This document shows positions 16,893 through 25,584 of a stretch of 64,000 nucleotides of DNA, piece by piece. The notes beneath the pieces were generated by a model that was not told the origin of the DNA, did not search any database, and saw only the letters and a program-made list of their open reading frames with translations. The translations under genes and the position numbers were made by a program. Every line of letters begins with the position of its first letter. The first letter of the stretch is position 1. Source of the DNA: Streptomyces sp. NBC_00224 (lineage in GTDB: Bacteria > Actinomycetota > Actinomycetes > Streptomycetales > Streptomycetaceae); NCBI RefSeq assembly GCF_041435195.1, contig NZ_CP108106.1:310001-374000 (forward strand), given 5' to 3'.

Positions 16893-18316
16893 CCGCACCC
16901 GCACAGCGCCAGATGGCACTTCTGGTCAGCGTGGTCGGCGCGATGATCGTCGCACTGGACGGAACCATCCTGCTCATGGCGCAGCCCGGAATGCAGCGTG
17001 ATCTCGGCGCGAGCGTGGCGCAGATCCAGTGGACGAGCACCGGCTATCTGGTCGCCGTGGCCGCGCTACTCGTGATCGCCGGGCGCCTCGGGGATCGGTA
17101 CGGGCACCCCCGCCTACTGTTCGTCGGCGTCCTCGGTTTCGGGGCTGCCTCGGCCGGGATCGCGCTCGCGCCGGACGTCGGCTGGGTGATCGTCCTGCGC
17201 GCGGTGCAGGGCGGGTTCGCCGCGTTCCTACAACCTGCGACGCTCGCGCTGCTACGGCTGGCGTATCCCGCGGACCGGCTCGGCACGCCGATCGCCATCC
17301 GCACCAGTGCGATCGCGGTAGCGGCAGGGTCCGGTCCGCTCCTGGGCGGTGTTCTCATAGCTCATCTGGGATGGCGCGCCGTCTTCTGGATCAACGTGCC
17401 CCTCGCGTTCGTCATCGCCGTCCTCGCCCTCGCCATACGGGCGCCGACACCTCAACGTGCCAACTCTCCACGGCTCAACCTCACCAGCACGGGCCTGCTG
17501 GCGGTCGCGCTCGCAACCCTGGTCCACGCCTTGTCCGATGTACCCGCGCGGGGGTGGACCGCCGCGCCGACGCTGCTCGAATTCCTCGCCGTCATCGGCG
17601 TCGCAACGGTGCTCACCTGGCACGAACGCCGCACCACGCACCCGATCGTTCCACCAGCCGTAGCGCGGTCCGTACCGGTGACGGCGTCGATGGCGATTCT
17701 GCTGGTCACCACCGCCGGCGTGTTCGGCGCGCTGTTCAGGGCCACGTTCTACCTCCAGGACGTACTTCGCCTCGACCCACTCGCCAGCGGTCTGCGCGTG
17801 CTCCCGCTGACCGTGCTCATGGTCCTCGGCTCACCCGCCGCGGTCGCCGCACTGCGCCGGTACGGTGCGCGCCGCACCGCGGTCGCCGGTACGGTCCTCG
17901 TCGTGGTCGGCATCGCGGGGCTGTCCCGGCTCGGTCCCGCCAGCACATGGATGGCCATGGCTGCAGTCTTTGCCGCCATCGGTGCCGGGTTCGCCGCCGT
18001 GATGGTCACCGCCACCGGGACCGTCGTCGGTGACGCGCCGCCCGGGTACGCCGGAGTCGTCGGCGGGCTCAAGCAGACCGCCATGAACATCGGGCCGACC
18101 TTCGGCATCGCCGTCGCGGCCACCGCAACCGGCTCGGCTGTTTCAACCATGAGCTCCACTCTGCTGATCCTGGCCTCACTCGCCGCGCTCGGCCTGCTGC
18201 CCGCGTCGCGGCTGCCCCGGCGGCCGGCCCACCAGGAAGGAGACGACACGACCGCCTCACGCCCGGCGCAAGCACCAACACCACAGGCGGCACCCGCTCG
18301 ACACACAAACAGTTGA
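16889..18316 (+). CDS. MFS exporter, DHA2 (14-TMS) type
   Basis: 475 residues starting at the ATG of an ATGA overlap with the TetR gene. It begins MALLVSVVGAMIVALDGTIL, has the motif-A region IAGRLGDRYGHPRLLFVGVL and motif C in SGPLLGGVLIAHLGWRAVFW INVP, and shows about 14 hydrophobic segments. DHA2 pumps export drugs or dyes with protons. The Arg/Pro/Gln-rich tail after RRPAHQEGDD runs into the resolvase relic and may not be original. Confidence 0.9.
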   Translation: MTAPAQRQMALLVSVVGAMIVALDGTILLMAQPGMQRDLGASVAQIQWTSTGYLVAVAALLVIAGRLGDRYGHPRLLFVGVLGFGAASAGIALAPDVGWVIVLRAVQGGFAAFLQPATLALLRLAYPADRLGTPIAIRTSAIAVAAGSGPLLGGVLIAHLGWRAVFWINVPLAFVIAVLALAIRAPTPQRANSPRLNLTSTGLLAVALATLVHALSDVPARGWTAAPTLLEFLAVIGVATVLTWHERRTTHPIVPPAVARSVPVTASMAILLVTTAGVFGALFRATFYLQDVLRLDPLASGLRVLPLTVLMVLGSPAAVAALRRYGARRTAVAGTVLVVVGIAGLSRLGPASTWMAMAAVFAAIGAGFAAVMVTATGTVVGDAPPGYAGVVGGLKQTAMNIGPTFGIAVAATATGSAVSTMSSTLLILASLAALGLLPASRLPRRPAHQEGDDTTASRPAQAPTPQAAPARHTNS

Positions 18317-18329
18317 GCAAGCGGCGAAC

Positions 18330-18745
18330 ACACCCAGGCTGATCCGGCTCGACCGGCACTCCCGCTCCGTGCTCCACCTGGTGACGCTCGGCGCTGACCT
18401 GCGCGAGCGCGGCATCGGGCTGCACGTGATCGAGCAGGGCATCGACACGTCCACGATGGAGGGACGGGCGATGTTCGGGATGCTGTCCGTGCTGGCCTAG
18501 CTCCAGCGCGAACTGATCGTGGCGGACACCAACGATGGGCTCGCCTCCGCCCGCGCCCGGGGCCGGGTTGGCGGACGCCGGTCGAAGCTCACCGAGGACC
18601 CGGCTGCGCTCGCCCAACGGCTCTACGACGAGCAGGAGAAGACGGTCAAGCAATCGCCGACATGTTCGGCGTGCCGCGGTCGACGGTGTACGGGCACCTC
18701 GACAAGACCAAGACCGTGCCCCGCCAACCCAAGAAGACCGCGGTC
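18330..18745 (+). pseudogene. Tn3-type serine resolvase relic (nonsense plus frameshift)
   Basis: The plus strand reads LIRLDRHSRSVLHLVTLGAD LRERGIGLHVIEQGIDT and MEGRAMFGMLSVLA, then a TAG where the family has Glu, then LQRELIVADTNDGLASARAR GRVGGR. A one-base loss near 18652 shifts the last part, IADMFGVPRSTVYGHL. The N-terminal catalytic Ser region is missing. Same family as the resolvases of Tn3 elements. Confidence 0.85.
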
Positions 18746-19050
18746 ACGAAGTCCTGGCGGTCCATATCCTGCACGCCTCTCACCCACCCGTGCCGCGCGG
18801 ACGAAACTGTGCGCTGGCTGACGGACCCGGTGGTCGCCCTCTCCCCCCGCATCCGCGTCGTCGCCCTCGTCGACGCACCTCTCCCAGTCCTGGAAGCGGT
18901 CGTACGGTGCAGCCGGTCGGCGCGGGTAATGCCGGAGACGTGCCTACTCCACCGCACCGCCCCCCCCACTCCCCCGGCACGACAACCCCCCGCAGACCCG
19001 CCCCGCAGTTCCGCAGGACCCAGCCACGTCACCGGCCTCTCCACGATTCC
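18746..19050. other. Intergenic, no gene seen
   Basis: About 300 bp downstream of the resolvase relic. It is Pro/Arg-rich in all plus frames with no codon bias or motif. Confidence 0.5.
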
Positions 19051-19089
19051 GGCTCCTGGGATCTCACGAGTCGCGAGATCCCAGGAGCC
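19051..19089 (-). terminator. Strong hairpin downstream of secreted-protein gene
   Basis: Perfect 15-bp inverted repeat GGCTCCTGGGATCTC (19051-19065) and GAGATCCCAGGAGCC (19075-19089), 9-nt loop, 109 bp past the stop of the minus-strand gene ending at 19198. No U tract, as usual in Streptomyces. Confidence 0.65.
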
Positions 19090-19197
19090 TGCCTGAATTC
19101 AGTGGAAGATCGGCTCGCCCAGCGGATGTGCCGACGGAATCCCTGGCCGCCGCGCGTCCTGGCGGTCCCGGAGCGTTCCCGCCCAGCGCCATGGCAC

Positions 19198-19815
19198 TCA
19201 GTACAGCTTGTTCACCGCTGTCCGCAGGGTGTTCTTCCACGCGGCCACGGGCGGATCCCCCCAATAGCTCGACCACAGGACCAGCGTGACCGTGTCCCCG
19301 TCGCGGCCCACACCCCACAAGTAGTTGAAGTCGGGGCGCTCAGGGTTGTTGGCGTTGAAGGTGTGCATCCCCTGGAGGGTTGCCCCCTCCTCCACGTCCA
19401 CCACGCCGTGGTCGTAGCCGGTCGCGGTCACGCCGGGGGGCTGCGGGCGGTTCATGCAGTCGACGTAGTCCTGTCGGGCCGCGTCCGCGAACGCGACGGC
19501 CTCGGCCTCCGTGGGGAACGCCACCACCTTCTGCCGGGCGAACGCGGTCTCCGCGGTGGTGAAGTCCCGGTGCCAGACGTTCACCTCGGCAGGCCCCGCC
19601 GGCCAGCCCGCCGGGCAGCCGTACTCCTCGCCCCACCCCCGCGAGACCGGTGCAGCGCGCCACGACTCGGTCGTGGGCAGGTCGGAGATGTACAAGGTCC
19701 CCGGCCTCGGCCGCCACTGGTCGGCACTCGTGGCCGGGCCCGACGCGACCACTACCGCCAGCACCGCAGCCCCCACCACGACGACGCCCCCTCGTATCCC
19801 TCTACGTACCCTCAT
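19198..19815 (-). CDS. Secreted protein of unknown function
   Basis: 205 residues from ATG 19815 behind GAAGGGGAAACC. A Sec signal peptide is clear (MRVRRGIRGGVVVVGAAVLA, cleavage near ATSA). The mature part has YISDLPTTESWRAAPVSRGW, two Cys (YGCPAGW and DYVDCMNRP) that could pair, and a strand-rich end (DTVTLVLWSSYWG). It loosely resembles the extracellular PknH-like sensor fold seen in actinomycete lipoproteins, but that is a guess. Confidence 0.75.
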   Translation of the reverse strand: MRVRRGIRGGVVVVGAAVLAVVVASGPATSADQWRPRPGTLYISDLPTTESWRAAPVSRGWGEEYGCPAGWPAGPAEVNVWHRDFTTAETAFARQKVVAFPTEAEAVAFADAARQDYVDCMNRPQPPGVTATGYDHGVVDVEEGATLQGMHTFNANNPERPDFNYLWGVGRDGDTVTLVLWSSYWGDPPVAAWKNTLRTAVNKLY

Positions 19816-20397
19816 GGTTTCCCCTTCCCCCTGTGCGTCTCGATCGCGATGCCCATCTCGGCCGGGCCGGAACCCCGCTCCAGCGTGGGGTGCCTGCGTC
19901 CAGGAGACCGGATCTTCGATCACAATGACCTGAAATCCGCCGCCACTGACCGGAAACGACAAACGCCACTAGAAGGGAGTCGCGCACTCCGGGTTAGGCA
20001 AACCCGTGAGGCGGGCTCGACAACCCATGCGTCGCATGCACCTCAGAACAACGGCTTCGGATCGGAACTGAAGAAACAGGCGTACAGCGTGCCGACACTG
20101 CGCCGGGGCGGAGCTATGCCCAGCTCGGGGAACCCGGGGACGGAGCGCGGGGGGCGGGTGCGTCTAGGCATGGGACCTCCAACGCGGGAGCTCGGCTGAG
20201 TACCACAGTCGTGGTCCAGTACGGATCGGATTTGGTATATCGACTTCGGATGGCACGGCAACGGTGGTAGCGACAGCAGAGCACCTGCCATGAACGTGCT
20301 ATTTGCGAATAGTTTCTTACCCTTTCGGTCATGCCGTGTCCGCCCCGCAACACCGAGGTTTAGCGTCCTCCCTCAGTCGAGGAGAAAGGCGCTAAAA
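19816..20397. other. Intergenic, no gene seen
   Basis: 582 bp with no supportable gene. AT-richer near 20215-20400, where a strong ribosome site (GAGGAGAAAGG) precedes the small ORF that follows. Confidence 0.5.
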
Positions 20398-20541
20398 ATG
20401 CCGAACAGTAATAATCCGCCACAGTTCGAATTGATCTGCGGACCGGTGCACTTGGTCATTGAGCGTGTACCTACATGGCTCGTCACGCTGGTGACGACAA
20501 CGGCCACGGGAGCGGGGGCCGCCTGGTGGGCGAGCCGCTAG
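20398..20541 (+). CDS. Small single-pass membrane peptide
   Basis: 47 residues from ATG 20398 with a strong GAGGAGAAAGG site 8 bp upstream. Sequence MPNSNNPPQFELICGPVHLV, then a hydrophobic helix VPTWLVTLVTTTATGAGAAW ending WASR. The single transmembrane helix and short cytoplasmic tail suggest a membrane-bound peptide. Function unknown. Confidence 0.6.
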   Translation: MPNSNNPPQFELICGPVHLVIERVPTWLVTLVTTTATGAGAAWWASR

Positions 20542-20654
20542 GACTGTCTCAACAGACCCAGCGGGCCTGTAGCGTTGCCCTTGCTCGTTGGTTGAGTTGG
20601 GGTCAGGCCGCCGGTTCGAGTCCGGCCGTCACCGTCTCCGCCTCCTTGCTCGTC

Positions 20655-20819
20655 ATGCACACGTTCGAACTCATCTGGCACGTCCTCTCGACGAAGGCAC
20701 GCCGTTGGTTGACGGAACACGTAAGGAAGGGGGTGCGGAGCATGGTCCATGTCAACTTGTCCGTCTTGGTGGCGGGGGCTGGTGTCGCGGGAGGGGCGTA
20801 CCACCTGGCCCACAGCTGA
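20655..20819 (+). CDS. Possible second small membrane peptide
   Basis: 54 residues from ATG 20655 (MHTFELIWHVLSTKARRWLT), ending in a hydrophobic VLVAGAGVAGGAYHLAHS. It shares FELI near the N-terminus and a Gly/Ala-rich terminal helix with the peptide at 20398. An internal ATG at 20742 with GAAGGGGG upstream would give 25 residues. Weak support. Confidence 0.35.
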   Translation: MHTFELIWHVLSTKARRWLTEHVRKGVRSMVHVNLSVLVAGAGVAGGAYHLAHS

Positions 20820-21178
20820 ACCAACGAGCGTCACACAGTGGATCAGTCCGCATACGTCGTCCGCTCGCGCATCACAGCCTCTCGCCGAGAAGGTGCCTGC
20901 CGGGAGTCTTGCTGGTGCCGTACTCAGGGTGCATTGCATCAGCTGCGCCGCCGGGCGTGTCTGCGTCGCGGATGGCCAGGCCGACCGGCTTGCCATCGGC
21001 TCGCACGACGCTGGTACGGACATTGATTGCCGCTGCGGTCCGGTGGCAGCCGCCGCGAACCCGAGCGCCATGGCACTCCCCGGATACCGGGGTTGAAACT
21101 GCCGCTGCGGCAGCTTCTACCGTTGCGAACAGGGCCGGAGAGACCGGCCCGGTGGAAGGATTCGTGAGGGAGACGGCG
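20820..21178. other. Intergenic, no gene seen
   Basis: 359 bp. A minus-strand stretch (SVVRADGKPVGLAIRDADTP) has coding-like character but no start, context or recognised family. Confidence 0.4.
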
Positions 21179-21538
21179 ATGGCGTGGCCGACCGCGGAGG
21201 TCGCCCGGATGTCGGGCGTCACGGCCCGGACACTGCGGCACTCCTGGCGGATCGCCGACCGCTTCCCCACGTCCGAGCAGGCGGCAGCCGCGACGGGCGA
21301 CGCGGCCCGCGAGCTCGCCCGCCCCGTCGCGCGGCGCGCCCTGAACCAGCTGGTCACCGTAGAACTGACAGCGGGTGGCGCCGTCCGCTGGCAGCTCTCC
21401 TGGTCCCACCCGGCCGCCCCGCGCTACCCGACGGACGGCTTCGAGGACCTGCTTGAGGCGGCCCTGGACGCGACGATCGCCGACCAGCCCGACACCGAAC
21501 CCCTGCCAAAGCTGGTACTTGCCCGGGCATCGGTCTGA
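21179..21538 (+). CDS. MerR N-terminus fused to an unrelated sequence
   Basis: 119 residues from ATG 21179 behind GAGGGAGACGGCG. The first 24 residues (AWPTAEVARMSGVTARTLRH) are a MerR HTH, but at the point where MerR proteins read Y-(D/E)-x-I-G-L the sequence changes to SWRIADRFPTSEQAAAATGD and then an unrecognised, well-coded C-terminal part. It looks like a recombination product. It may be translated, but it lacks most of the MerR wing. Confidence 0.5.
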   Translation: MAWPTAEVARMSGVTARTLRHSWRIADRFPTSEQAAAATGDAARELARPVARRALNQLVTVELTAGGAVRWQLSWSHPAAPRYPTDGFEDLLEAALDATIADQPDTEPLPKLVLARASV

Positions 21539-21598
21539 TCACCCTCGGAGTCCCCCAGGGTTCACGACTGTCCTGCTGGAGCGACGGACACTCGCCCA

Positions 21599-21802
21599 AT
21601 GAGCCGCAGCACACCGCCGGGCAGCTGGTGCTGCCCCTGGTTCCGCGTCCACACAGAGCAGTTCGAGGCTGCGTTCCTGCCGAATGCCGGCGAGAACGTG
21701 GAGGCCGTGGACAACGTCGACGTCCTCGTGGACCTCAAGGACGGCTCCCGGTGGAGCGCAACCGTCATCACCCCAAAAACCAGCTGCGCGTGTCCACAGT
21801 GA
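21599..21802 (+). pseudogene. N-terminal fragment of a conserved Streptomyces hypothetical
   Basis: AFLPNAGENVEAVDNVDVLV DLKDGSRWSATVITP matches a Streptomyces family of about 130 residues with the pattern NVDVxVxLxDGSRWxATVFT. The rest is missing, cut where IS5-like sequence begins. Confidence 0.5.
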
Positions 21803-21839
21803 CTGCTGAGGGGTGCCCTGCAGGGTGTGCCACTCGTCG

Positions 21840-22231
21840 GCGCCGCGATACGAGATGGCGAGCCATACCCGCCCGGCCGGGGCATGTCGGCCTTAACGCT
21901 CTGACTGTCCAACACCCCCGCACTCGGGGTGGGTTCAGGACCTGCCCTGTGCGTTCGCGAACCCGCAGGGCGGCGAGAATTTCTTCCCAGCGGCCTTCAA
22001 TCCGCCACATCCGCCAGTAGTGTTACACCGTCTGCCACCGTGGGAAGTCGTGCGGCAGCAAACGTCAGGCGCAGCCGGCCCGCCGCCAGTAGGCGAGGGC
22101 ATCGATGAGCTCAGGCGCTGGTGCGTGGGCGGACGACCACCCGGCTTCGGCGGCGGCACCAACGGCGCGAGCACTACCCACTCAGCATCGGACAGATCCG
22201 TCGGATACACACGCCTACCAGCCATCTCCAC
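21840..22231 (-). mobile_element. IS5-family transposase relic
   Basis: The minus strand starts RRVYPTDLSDAEWVVLAPLV PPPKPGGRPPTH, continues in other frames as MWRIEGRWEEILAALRVRER and MLDSQSVKAD. These are the N-terminal and DDE-region motifs of IS5-group transposases. At least two frameshifts and loss of the C-terminal half make it inactive. Confidence 0.85.
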
Positions 22232-22250
22232 CTCCCCGACATGCAGTAAC

Positions 22251-22290
22251 CCTCAAGTCACCTGCCCTGAACGAGGCTTCTCAGACACCC
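22251..22290. repeat. IS5-type terminal sequence, copy 1
   Basis: The stretch ending GGCTTCTCAGACACCC lies 20-60 bp upstream of the transposase start. A similar sequence, ending GGACTTCTCAGACACCC, is at 23141-23176. They look like the start-proximal ends of related IS elements. Confidence 0.6.
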
Positions 22291-22429
22291 ACTGCGTCGT
22301 CGGCGCCCGAACGGGCAGTGCGTCGGACAGTGGTCAGGACCCGGGCAACCGAACGGACATGAAGGCTCCTGTACGTGAACGCCGACTGCACCTCAACGGC
22401 GCCAGAGGTGCAGCCCGGCACCGCCGGAC

Positions 22430-22455
22430 GTGACCTTCAAGTCGTTGAAGGTCAC
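22430..22455 (-). terminator. Hairpin after the PH-domain gene
   Basis: Perfect 11-bp inverted repeat GTGACCTTCAA (22430-22440), GTCG loop, TTGAAGGTCAC (22445-22455), about 60 bp beyond the stop of the minus-strand gene. Confidence 0.65.
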
Positions 22456-22513
22456 GCCGTCCTCATAAGTCCGCAGTCGCCGAGCCGCGCGTTGCTCCCG
22501 CCGGACAGGGCCG

Positions 22514-22879
22514 TCAGCGGGCCACGAACTGCGTGAGGATCGCCTGCACCTCGTAGATGTCGACCCCCTTCGTGAATGTCTTCTGCAGTGGCGTCGGGTT
22601 GCTGGAGATCCAGATCTTCAGCTCGGCGTCCAGGTCGAAGTGCCCGGCCGTCTCCACCGCGAAGTGGGTGATGCTGCGGTACGGCACCGAGTGGTACTCG
22701 ACCTTCTTACCGGTGATCCCCTGCTTGTCGACCATGATCAAGCGACGGTCGGTGAACAGCATGGTGTCGCGTATCAGCGTGTACGCGGCGTGCACCTGCT
22801 CGCCGTGGCCGAGCAGCCGCCCGTAGTCGCCCTGCGCCTTCGCCGGATCGACGGTGTGCGCGTTTCCGAACAGTGCCAT
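22514..22879 (-). CDS. Bacterial PH-domain protein
   Basis: 121 residues from ATG 22879. Contains GEQVHAAYTLIRDTMLFTDR RLIMVDKQGITGKKVEYHSV PYRSITHFAVETAG, the canonical bacterial PH-domain (bPH/YvbH-like) pattern, ending in an amphipathic helix. It is cytosolic with no membrane segment. Binding partner unknown; members of this family are widespread in actinomycetes and Firmicutes. Confidence 0.9.
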   Translation of the reverse strand: MALFGNAHTVDPAKAQGDYGRLLGHGEQVHAAYTLIRDTMLFTDRRLIMVDKQGITGKKVEYHSVPYRSITHFAVETAGHFDLDAELKIWISSNPTPLQKTFTKGVDIYEVQAILTQFVAR

Positions 22880-23140
22880 GTCAGGCCCCCCACTCGACCG
22901 ATCTGCAACCCCCGCATCCCTGGTGAAATGCCGGATCTTGACCACTGTATACGGGGGCAGGTGAGAGGAGTCGAAGGTCCGTGCGACTTGGAGACCTCAG
23001 GAGTCGTACGGGAACCGCTCCGGGCCCGGCTTGCCCGCCCCACACGCAAACGTCCGCGAACTCGGTCCCGCCGAGCACCGCCCGCGTCGCCGTCGTGATC
23101 CGGTTCACATCCCCACCTCCCCGAGGGCGCATCCACTACC
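22880..23140. other. Intergenic between PH-domain gene and IS end
   Basis: About 260 bp with the PH-gene promoter and no gene. Its right edge is a second IS5-type terminal sequence. Confidence 0.5.
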
Positions 23141-23176
23141 AACTCACCTTCCCCGAAAAGGACTTCTCAGACACCC
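23141..23176. repeat. IS5-type terminal sequence, copy 2
   Basis: AACTCACCTTCCCCGAAAAG followed by GACTTCTCAGACACCC, about three quarters identical to 22255-22290. It ends 2 bp before the truncated metallo-hydrolase frame, so an insertion and later deletion probably removed the gene's 3' half. Confidence 0.6.
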
Positions 23177-23177
23177 T

Positions 23178-23516
23178 CTAACAACTTGCGGAGAACCATG
23201 TCGTCAGCAGGGTCGCGTTCGGGCATTCCGCGAGAACCGCCAGGAGGTTGCCCGCGTGGTCGCGGTCGTCGTGGGTGAGGAAGATCCACCGTACGTCCAG
23301 AGGATCCACGACGGACCAGGCTGCCTCCAACCACTGGGAACGCACTGCGGGCGCCCCGGTGTCCACCAGGACCGGTTCGGCTCCCCGAATCACCATCGAA
23401 TTCATCGGGAAGTGACCGACCGGCGGGGCCTCAAGGGCCCACGGGATGACGAAAGTCTCCTCTGCGATCTTGTACGGCTTTGGGCGGCCCGCCGTAGGCC
23501 CTTTATGTGCTCGCAC
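23178..23516 (-). pseudogene. MBL-fold metallo-hydrolase, N-terminal half
   Basis: About 100 residues remain: EETFVIPWALEAPPVGHFPM NSMVIRGAEPVLVDTGAPA, then WIFLTHDDRDHAGNLLAVLA and CPNATLLTTWF. THDDRDHAGN is the metal motif of flavodiiron-type MBL domains. The frame ends at IS5-type sequence, so the second metal half is lost. Confidence 0.75.
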
Positions 23517-23543
23517 GTGCCGGTCAGTCTTGGGCGCTTCGTG

Positions 23544-23903
23544 TCACCAAGCATTCCAGAGCCCGCCGTGACGGTGGCGGACCGGAGGGATATCTGCCTC
23601 GTCAAGGTCGTGGCCGGCGTAGTGCAGTCCGTGGATCCTCTGGGCTTCAAGTCGCCCCTGAAGCCGGGCCCGGCTTTCAGCCGTAGCGATCTCGGCAGAG
23701 AACGAGCCCTTTCTGCAATAGAGCACCATCCACTGCCAGGAGGTGACCCGGCGCAGCATCTTCGTAGGGATAGGGCGACGGCCTTCACGGGTGGCTTGGG
23801 CCAGTTCAGCGTGCGTGTAGCGCAGGTCGCACAGGGACATGGACTCCGAAGCGCCGTCTTGGACGCGGAGTTTGCTGGGAGTTGTGCGGACGGTTCGGGA
23901 CAT
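23544..23903 (-). CDS. Conserved hypothetical protein
   Basis: 119 residues from ATG 23903 (MSRTVRTTPSKLRVQDGASE), with DLRYTHAELAQATREGRRPI PTKMLRRVTSWQWMVLYC in the middle and RHRHGGLWNAW at the end. No family is recognised. The GGAGG ribosome site partly overlaps a strong hairpin just upstream, which suggests translational control. Confidence 0.6.
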   Translation of the reverse strand: MSRTVRTTPSKLRVQDGASESMSLCDLRYTHAELAQATREGRRPIPTKMLRRVTSWQWMVLYCRKGSFSAEIATAESRARLQGRLEAQRIHGLHYAGHDLDEADIPPVRHRHGGLWNAW

Positions 23904-23912
23904 CGAGAGCCT

Positions 23913-23949
23913 CCGTAGGTACCTCTGGGCTTTCCAGAGGTACCTACGG
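23913..23949 (-). promoter_or_regulatory. 16-bp inverted repeat next to the ribosome site
   Basis: Perfect inverted repeat CCGTAGGTACCTCTGG (23913-23928) and CCAGAGGTACCTACGG (23934-23949) with a 5-nt loop. On the minus strand the hairpin ends in CGG, the first bases of the CGGAGG ribosome site 9 bp before the ATG at 23903. Confidence 0.7.
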
Positions 23950-24386
23950 GGGGTGCGTAGTGGTCAGCACGACTCAGCCCTCTCGTCGGTCGGACGATCT
24001 ACCAGCAGGACAGTAGTCGCGCGGAGGTATGGAGACAGGGGTTTCCCTCTCGCCGCGTTGCCAGATCATGCCGCCGTCCGCCGTGCGTTCGGCAGCGTCG
24101 CGCCAGTCCTCCGCAGGAAGCGCGACCCGCTCAGATGGGGTACTCGGCCTGGGCAATGCACCGGTGGCCACCCGCTATGACAAGCGCCGCTACGTTCACT
24201 TCGGCACCGCAACCGCCGCAGCCCTCACCATCTCACTCCGAACTTGATCGGCCGGTCACGTCCCTGACTACTGCGGGCCGTTCCCCGCCTCCCCTGCCCC
24301 GACTCCGGAGGCCGTCGATCAATTGCCTACCCGGAAAACCTTGCCTGGCTGGATCGAAAAGCGCATGACCGAGAACCGTGAGGAGA
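23950..24386. other. Intergenic, no gene seen
   Basis: 437 bp with no supportable gene or strong repeat. Confidence 0.5.
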
Positions 24387-25282
24387 TCAGGCAAGGAGGC
24401 TACGGCCGGTCTCGTACAGGAGTTGCGCGACGCCGTCGGTGGAGTGCTGCAGAAGGGTCTCCATCAGACCATCCAGGGCCCGGCGTACGCGGCTCGGTTC
24501 AGGGGCGGGGCTGGTGCTCTCCTCTTCGAGACGGGAGGCATCGCGGACAATCTGGCCCCTGAGTTCCTCCGCGATCTCTACCCGCGGTGCGGCTGCGAGG
24601 ACCTGGCGGGCGAAGTCGACGAACTGAGAGGGGTCGAAGCCAATGTTATTGTTCTGGGTGTTTTCCGAGCCGACTTGAATGTTGTGACCGCCATGAATAT
24701 TGGTGGTGAAGGTCGGGAGATGGCCGTTCTGCATAAGGAAGTCCTTCACGAGGAGTGAGCTCTCGGCACACTGCACTCCTGTTCCAGTCAGCGTCAAGAG
24801 AGCCTTGAGCGGATACTGAGCGTTCCCTTCCTGAAGGGTAGCCAAGCCCCGCTCCATCAGAAAGGCCGCCGCTGCGCGCACCTCGTCGAGGGTCAGGGAG
24901 TCGCCGTACAGTTGCGATTGCGGCATCGCGAGGAACGCCTCGAGACCGACGGTGGGACTGTAGGAAGCGCGAAAGGCCGCGGCTATCAGGCCGTTGTGGG
25001 CATGCTGCTGGCGCCCTTCAGAGTCACGTCGCAGGTACAGGAGCCGCTGTGCTTCCAACTCACCGGCATGCGTCAGGCGATACGGGTCACCTCTGCGGAA
25101 TACAAAGTTCCGTTCCAGCTGGTCTCGGCGAACCAGTTCGTTCAGGTCGGCCCGAAGTCTGAAGCGGTTACCCCGTCTCCACTCCACGGGAAATCCTCCG
25201 GACCAGCAAGATCTCCCATTCCCTGGGCACTGCGCTCGTACATCCACACCAGCAGGTACGCATCCGCCCCAACTCCCGTCAT
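24387..25282 (-). pseudogene. Winged-helix-like gene with an apparent frameshift
   Basis: From ATG 25282 the minus strand reads MTGVGADAYLLVWMYERSAQ GMGDLAGPEDFPWSG up to a stop. A second frame continues without a gap as RADLNELVRRDQLERNFVFR RGDPYRLTHAGELEAQRLLY for about 250 more residues. The pieces fit one protein: N-terminal helix, winged-helix domain, then a helical part. A Gly/Asn-rich patch follows (NIHGGHNIQVGSENTQNNNI GF), and the end is helical. The frameshift is near 25160. It could be a sequencing error, programmed, or a true lesion. Confidence 0.55.
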
Positions 25283-25584
25283 AGCCAGATGCTACGGCCG
25301 ATCGCGTCTGTACAGACTGCTTCCGTGCAGTCCGGCCCCACCCCCAGCTCCGGTCCACTGCCGGCGGCCGCGCGCAGCGCCACGAATGATGCTGCCCTGC
25401 CCGTAGAGCACGTCCTTCAGGCCGGCATCGCATCCCTCCGCCATCGGCGGTGTACACCAGGGTGCGGTCAGCAGTGCTTCGGCAGTGCTAGAGACGCTCC
25501 ACGTCCGAGAACCCGTTGTGCGCCAGCCGGATCAGGACACGCGGCCATGCCTTGATCCCAGCGAATTGACAGAACGTCAGCCGT

